Shown: positions 63,156 to 64,000 of the stretch, in pieces
Layout: every line of letters begins with the position of its first letter
Position numbering within the stretch: position 1 is the first letter of the stretch
DNA from: Hexactinellida sp. DTS-2022
Lineage: Eukaryota; Porifera; Hexactinellida
Assembly: GCA_028753945.1 (NCBI GenBank)
Contig: JAPNXP010000001.1
Coordinates: forward strand, 11,088,501 to 11,152,500
Reading direction: 5' to 3'
DNA length: 64,000 nt
Program-made: the position numbers and the translations under genes
The notes under the pieces: model-generated
Seen by the model: the letters and a program-made list of their open reading frames with translations, nothing else
Told to the model about the DNA's origin: nothing
Databases searched by the model: none

Positions 63156-63748
63156 TTTTAGAAGCGTGAATTTGTGAAGGCACCAATAAACAGCATGCAG
63201 ATACACCATAACGGAAATTTACATTGGGTTTGTTCAAGATTGACTGAAGAAGGTGTATTTTTATACGACTCCACGTTTTCTGGAAGGACAAGTGAAGAAC
63301 TAGACATTCAACTGGCATTATTATATGCTAATAATGCTTCTTCGCTCCATGTTAATGTTGTACCCATTCAACAGCAACGTGGCGGATCGGACTGCGGTCT
63401 TTTCGCAGCTGCAGTTTGTACTGTGTTGGCCTCTGGGGATAATCCACTAATATCAGATGGCGTCAAGCTAACATGCGTAGACATTTAATAAAGTGTAATG
63501 AGACAGAAAATCTTACTCCCTTTCCTACAGTCCGAAGACCAAATACACTAGTAGAACCGGAATTGAAGTACGATCAGACCACCTCATTAGTGATAGAAAT
63601 ATGGTGTGTATGTAGGCTACCACAGTTTGCATATAATAATATGGTAGAATGTAAAAAATGTAAAAAATGGTTTCATAAGCCTTGTATTGGGCTTCCTGAC
63701 GATAATGGAAAAGTTGTGAGATTTCCCTGCCCTATCTGCACTTACTAA
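63156..63748 (+). pseudogene. Ulp1 (C48) protease plus PHD finger, 3' part of a transposon-type gene, frame-shifted
   Basis: After a splice acceptor (TTTTTTTAG at about 63150-63160) an exon encodes a Ulp1-type cysteine protease: catalytic His in GNLHWVCSR, Asp in FLYDSTFSG, Gln in VPIQQQRGG and Cys in SDCGLFAAA. That frame stops at about 63486. The +2 frame continues without a gap as MRRHLIKCNETENLTPFP and ends in a PHD finger (WCVCRLP, MVECKKCKKWFHKPCIG, FPCPIC) with all C4-H-C3 ligands, stop at 63748. Switching frames near 63455-63475 is needed to join them, so there is an indel. Ulp1-PHD tails occur in transposon proteins and domesticated derivatives, and Ulp1 is one of the two alternative tails described for Ginger1 transposases. 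No integrase is visible upstream. Confidence 0.7.
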
Positions 63749-64000
63749 AGACATCCAGTCTATTCTGTGACACCAATTATTATTAAAACTAATCAGCATA
63801 GGTATTATACAAGAAGACTATTATTTTGTGATTACCTATGTACTCATCATATTAGCACAATTTGTTGATTTAGGATAGCTAAAAAGTATCTTGTATTAAA
63901 AAATACATTTCTATTCTCATATATGATATTTGGGTTGAGATCCGCCTTAGAACTGAAAAGATCTGTTCTCAAGCTTGGGAGTTTTTACGTTTCATTTCTT

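Noticed and set aside
1-64000. tRNA and rRNA genes
   Set aside because: No cloverleaf with A and B boxes and no rRNA segment was recognised by eye; a covariance-model scan would be needed to exclude tRNAs or their SINE derivatives.

Overview
This window is nuclear DNA of an invertebrate animal. Spliceosomal introns with GT-AG ends, an ETS-domain transcription factor, a TRIM-NHL protein, the ciliary protein IFT46 and an RNF213 (mysterin) homologue point to a metazoan. The very high load and diversity of DNA transposons would fit a sponge or another early-branching invertebrate, but the species cannot be fixed from the sequence alone.

Layout. (1) 1-5.4 kb: a two-exon ETS factor on the plus strand, then repeat-rich spacer. 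(2) 5.4-13.1 kb: six genes in a row on the minus strand: a NAP1-family first exon, then a PX-BAR sorting nexin, a TRIM-NHL protein, IFT46, RSL24D1 and EXOSC2. The last five are each a single uninterrupted ORF, G+C-rich and tightly packed, unlike the AT-rich surroundings. (3) 13.1-21.7 kb: no intact gene. It is a mosaic of terminal-inverted-repeat elements, a 512-bp inverted repeat and a P-element/THAP9-like transposase relic broken into two opposite-strand pieces. (4) 21.8-57.2 kb: one gene, a giant RNF213-like AAA+ E3 ligase. I could join it as 23 exons with matching splice phases, 17,187 nt of CDS and about 5,728 residues. Its first exon alone is 12.26 kb and carries about 24.6 copies of a 78-bp coding repeat. 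The AAA3 and AAA4 Walker motifs and the RZ zinc finger are conserved, but the RING finger is absent at a position where only a 64-nt intron lies. (5) The introns of this gene are full of transposons. One is a complete Ginger1-type element (37047-40532) with TGT...ACA ends, palindrome-array TIRs, a GGTC target duplication and a five-exon integrase-OTU gene on the opposite strand. Several hAT elements have perfect 8-bp duplications, and a TA-flanked element has an empty-site paralogue in the window. (6) 57.2-64 kb: an AT-rich tandem array, a MULE-like transposon with a broken transposase, and a Ulp1 protease plus PHD-finger gene fragment at the right edge.

How the genes relate. The minus-strand cluster is housekeeping: histone chaperone, endosomal sorting, ciliary transport, 60S ribosome maturation and the RNA exosome. 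The RNF213-like gene belongs to a family with roles in ubiquitylation, lipid metabolism and cell-autonomous immunity. The most noteworthy items are the RING-less, RZ-containing RNF213 homologue with a recently expanded N-terminal repeat, and the Ginger1 element inside its third intron.
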